From NCBI RefSeq assembly GCF_000157995.1, contig NZ_GG657553.1:286995-350994 (forward strand): a DNA stretch of 64,000 nucleotides, written 5' to 3'. This DNA comes from Holdemania filiformis DSM 12042. GTDB taxonomy: Bacteria; Bacillota_I; Bacilli_A; Erysipelotrichales; Erysipelotrichaceae. Positions 61,144-64,000 of the stretch are shown here, piece by piece. The notes below the pieces were generated by a model, which was given only the letters and a program-made list of their open reading frames with translations, was not told the DNA's origin and searched no databases. Made by a program: the position numbers and the translations under genes. The first letter of the stretch is position 1. Each line of letters starts with the position of its first letter.

Positions 61144-63693
61144 CTACTCAGCATTTTCCTCAGTCTGAGCATCTTCTTCCTGAATTCCGGCTGTTTCCTG
61201 ATCGGTTGTCTGATTCAGCTCGCCGTTTTCATTATCGCCTTCTGTTTCCTCATCATCTTCCGATTTATATACAATCGCTACCGTAGAAACGGTCTGATTG
61301 TCTTCCACAGAAATTAACTTCACGCCCTGCGTATTCCGGCTGTAAACCGAAACTTTCTCCAGACTGATTCGGATGACGATGCCCTCGTTGGTCATAATCA
61401 GGCAGTCTTCATCACCGTTGACCGCGCGTAAGAAGACTAACGGTCCGTTCTTATCCGTAACCTGAATCGTCTTTACTCCCTTGCCGCCGCGGTTGGTCAT
61501 GCGGTAATCCTCCAGCTTGGATTTCTTACCATAACCCTTTTCCGTAACAGACAGGATGTACTGACCTTCAAAGTCAGTTGTCATGCCGATCACCCGGCTG
61601 CCATTGACATTGAAGCCCTTCACGCCGGTCGCGGTCCGGCCCATTGGACGGACGTCGGTTTCATTGAAACGAATCGCCTGGCCATTGGCCGCAGCAATCA
61701 GAATCTGACTGCTGCCGGTCGTCGGTTTCGCGCTGATCAGTTCGTCACCCTCGCGCAGATTGATCGCAATCTTGCCCGACTGACGGATATTCTCAAATTC
61801 TTCTATCGGCACACGTTTGACGATACCCTGAGCCGTTACGAAGAACAAGAACTTCGCCGGCGAATTTTCGCGTTCCACCGGCACCATCGCCAGCACCTTT
61901 TCATCCTTATCCAGATTCAACAGGTTGACAATCGGAATGCCCTTGGAAGTCCGGGAAGCCAGCGGAACCTGGTAGCCCTTGATCCGGTAAACTTTACCCT
62001 GGTTCGTGAACATCAACAGGTAATCGTGCGTCATCATCGTCAGGAACTGATCGACAATATCATCTTCATGCATGCTCATACCCTTGATGCCTTTGCCGCC
62101 GCGGTTCTGCAGCCGGTAAGTATCGACAGGAATCCGCTTGACATAGCCGTTGACCGTCATTGTGATCACGACGTCTTCCTGCGGAATCAGATCTTCATCC
62201 TGCATATCAATTTCAGCGTCGATGATTTCGGAACGGCGCTTGTCGTTGTACTTTTCTTTAATCTCAGTCAATTCTGAACGGATGATTTCCAGGACGCGGC
62301 TGTGATTGTTCAGAATATCCTTCAAATCGGTAATCTGCGCCATCAAGCTGTCATACTCTTCTTCAATTTTCTGCCGTTCCAAACCAGTCAGACGTCTAAA
62401 CTGCATATCCAAAATCGCTTTCGCCTGGATTTCACTCAGGCCGAAGTTTTCCATCAAACCGTTCATGGCGATGGAAGTATCCTTGGAACTGCGGATCAGG
62501 CTGATGATCGCGTCAATGTGATCCAGTGCAATCTTCAAGCCTTCCAAGATATGCGCACGATCCTCCGCTTTCTTCAATTCAAAGCGTGTCCGGCGCACCG
62601 TAACGTCGATCTGGTGATCGAGATAGCATTTTAAGACATCCTTCAAGCCCAGCTGCTGCGGAGCGTTGTCCACCAAGACGATCATATTCACGCCAAACGA
62701 CGTCTGCAGCGAGGTCATGCGGTACAGCTGATTTAAGATGACGTCGCTCTGTACGTCCTTTCGCAGCTCAATGACGATGCGGATGCCTTCCATGTTGGAT
62801 TCGTCACGCAGGTCGGTGATCCCTTCGATGATTTTCTCACGGACCAGGCTGGCGATCTTCTCGACCAGCGCCGCCTTGTTGACGACATACGGAATTTCCG
62901 TAACGATGATCTGTTTTTTGCCGTTGGGCATATCTTCGACCTTGACCTTGGAACGGATCATGATCGATCCGCGGCCGGTTTCATACGCCTGTTTTATGCC
63001 GGCACGGCCTAAAATATAACCGCCCGTCGGAAAATCCGGTCCGCTGATGTAATCTTCCATCAATTCCATGACCGTGATATCTGGATTATCCATCACCGCG
63101 AAAACCGCGTCGATCGTTTCACCGAGGTTATGCGGCGGAATGTTAGTTGCCATGCCGACGGCAATCCCGGTTGTGCCGTTGACTAATAAGTTCGGGAACC
63201 GGCAAGGCAGAACCACAGGTTCATGTTCCTCACCATCGTAGTTATCCATCCAATCGACAGTATCTTTGTTGATATCGCGCAGCAGCTCCATCGAAATTTT
63301 AGACATACGCGCTTCGGTATATCGCATGGCCGCCGCGCCGTCGCCGTCGACCGAACCGAAGTTGCCGTGGCCGTCGACTAACGGGTAACGGTAGCTGAAA
63401 TCCTGGGCCATTCGGACCATCGTTTCATAGACCGCAGTATCGCCGTGCGGGTGATATTTACCGATGACTTCACCGACGATACGTGCCGATTTCTTATGCG
63501 GCTTATCCGCGACGATGCCTAAGTCGTTCATCGCGTACAAAATGCGGCGGTGAACCGGCTTCATCCCATCCCGGACGTCCGGCAGCGCTCGCGCCACGAT
63601 AACGGACATGGAGTAATCCAGAAAGGATGTCCGCATTTCACTGGAAATATTGGTTGTTTTTATATTTCCGTGATTAAAATTGTTCTCATCCAT
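61144..63693 (-). CDS. gyrA: DNA gyrase subunit A
   Basis: 849 residues. Active-site Tyr in [17 protein letters not shown]-region sequence [21 protein letters not shown] carries Asp, Thr and Glu at the quinolone positions. C-terminal beta-pinwheel with the GyrA box [10 protein letters not shown] and an acidic tail ([11 protein letters not shown]). Catalyses negative supercoiling with GyrB. Ends 12 nt after gyrB, in one operon. Confidence 0.96.
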   Translation of the reverse strand: MDENNFNHGNIKTTNISSEMRTSFLDYSMSVIVARALPDVRDGMKPVHRRILYAMNDLGIVADKPHKKSARIVGEVIGKYHPHGDTAVYETMVRMAQDFSYRYPLVDGHGNFGSVDGDGAAAMRYTEARMSKISMELLRDINKDTVDWMDNYDGEEHEPVVLPCRFPNLLVNGTTGIAVGMATNIPPHNLGETIDAVFAVMDNPDITVMELMEDYISGPDFPTGGYILGRAGIKQAYETGRGSIMIRSKVKVEDMPNGKKQIIVTEIPYVVNKAALVEKIASLVREKIIEGITDLRDESNMEGIRIVIELRKDVQSDVILNQLYRMTSLQTSFGVNMIVLVDNAPQQLGLKDVLKCYLDHQIDVTVRRTRFELKKAEDRAHILEGLKIALDHIDAIISLIRSSKDTSIAMNGLMENFGLSEIQAKAILDMQFRRLTGLERQKIEEEYDSLMAQITDLKDILNNHSRVLEIIRSELTEIKEKYNDKRRSEIIDAEIDMQDEDLIPQEDVVITMTVNGYVKRIPVDTYRLQNRGGKGIKGMSMHEDDIVDQFLTMMTHDYLLMFTNQGKVYRIKGYQVPLASRTSKGIPIVNLLNLDKDEKVLAMVPVERENSPAKFLFFVTAQGIVKRVPIEEFENIRQSGKIAINLREGDELISAKPTTGSSQILIAAANGQAIRFNETDVRPMGRTATGVKGFNVNGSRVIGMTTDFEGQYILSVTEKGYGKKSKLEDYRMTNRGGKGVKTIQVTDKNGPLVFLRAVNGDEDCLIMTNEGIVIRISLEKVSVYSRNTQGVKLISVEDNQTVSTVAIVYKSEDDEETEGDNENGELNQTTDQETAGIQEEDAQTEENAE

Positions 63694-63705
63694 CGACGAT
63701 CCTCC

Positions 63706-64000
63706 TTAAATATCCAAATTCTTGACGAAATGCGCGTTTTCCTGAATGAAATTGCGGCGCGGTTCGACTTCGTCGCCCATCAGCATCGAGAACACGGCAT
63801 CCGCGTCCATCGCGTCTTCAATCGTCACCTGAATCAGCGTTCTGACTTCCGGATCCATCGTTGTTTCCCACAGCTGTTCCGGATTCATTTCACCTAAACC
63901 TTTGTAGCGCTGGATGTTCAGCCGATCGCCCATTTCCCCTTTCGCCTTATTCAGCTCGTCGTCCGAATAGGCGTAGCGGACCTGTTGACCCTTCTGGATC
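63706..64000 (-). CDS. gyrB: DNA gyrase subunit B, C-terminal part (5' end outside window)
   Basis: The frame enters at the window edge and ends at 63706. It shows the GyrB end: [20 protein letters not shown] and [17 protein letters not shown]. It shares an operon with gyrA, the usual origin-proximal dnaA-dnaN-recF-gyrB-gyrA order. Confidence 0.96.
   Translation of the reverse strand, partial: IQKGQQVRYAYSDDELNKAKGEMGDRLNIQRYKGLGEMNPEQLWETTMDPEVRTLIQVTIEDAMDADAVFSMLMGDEVEPRRNFIQENAHFVKNLDI

Noticed and set aside
61144..64000. oriC or DnaA-box cluster within the window
   Set aside because: No DnaA-box cluster was seen near gyrB-gyrA; the origin is more likely to the right, beyond the edge.

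Overview
The window (about 50% G+C by eye) comes from a low-to-moderate-GC Bacillota chromosome close to the replication origin. Evidence: gyrB-gyrA, serS behind a T-box, dnaX-ybaB-recR, a small SRP RNA, mnmG, rsmG, a Noc-type ParB paralogue and parA-parB, plus perfect parS sites. The mix of PTS operons, man-family EII genes and sugar-lyase genes suggests a gut Erysipelotrichia such as Holdemania; that genus is an inference only. Housekeeping genes run almost entirely on the minus strand and gyrB leaves at the right edge, so the origin probably lies just to the right and transcription points away from it.

Layout from left to right. 1-3.0 kb: a secreted FMN/FAD reductase (cut by the edge) and the threonine-to-glycine pair tdh-kbl. 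3.3-8.3 kb: a PgdA-like deacetylase and the rsmG-noc-parA-parB segregation cluster. 8.7-17.2 kb: accessory genes, including a two-gene AbiL/RloAB-type defence unit, a 55-residue membrane peptide and a tandem pair of membrane-anchored paralogues. 17.3-21.5 kb: a uronic-acid polysaccharide module (heparinase II/III, GH88, divergent AraC). 21.7-24.5 kb: a flavoprotein broken by one in-frame stop, behind a MerR-type promoter. 24.9-27.8 kb: a regulator cluster of three small XRE proteins, then an RRNPP-like (HTH+TPR) regulator facing a compact transcription unit that encodes a 24-residue hydrophobic peptide.

28.3-33.4 kb: a beta-glucoside PTS operon (EIIA, LicT-type antiterminator, EIIBC, GH1) with cre box and leader attenuator, and an FMN-binding lipoprotein. 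33.6-37.3 kb: class I ribonucleotide reductase. 37.5-39.2 kb: an orphan man-family EIIB with a ROK regulator behind an operator array. 39.4-44.2 kb: a GHL10 lipoprotein, a ThyX-like protein, mnmG and an EVE/PUA-like protein. 44.4-50.4 kb: an amino-sugar man-family PTS operon (IIC, IID, SIS isomerase, IIB, NagA, GntR). 50.8-64 kb: fhs, recR, ybaB, dnaX, tadA, SRP RNA, a C45 hydrolase, serS, an AraC regulator, gyrA and gyrB.

Most interesting points: (1) the divergent RRNPP regulator and short-peptide unit at 25.8-27.3 kb, a candidate peptide-signalling pair; (2) an A6 run followed by a 10-bp stem-loop in dnaX, where a -1 slip would stop two codons later and give a gamma-like product; (3) a perfect parS forming the centre of a 26-bp palindrome inside the serS T-box leader; (4) an 11-bp-phased operator array at the orphan EIIB/ROK promoter.
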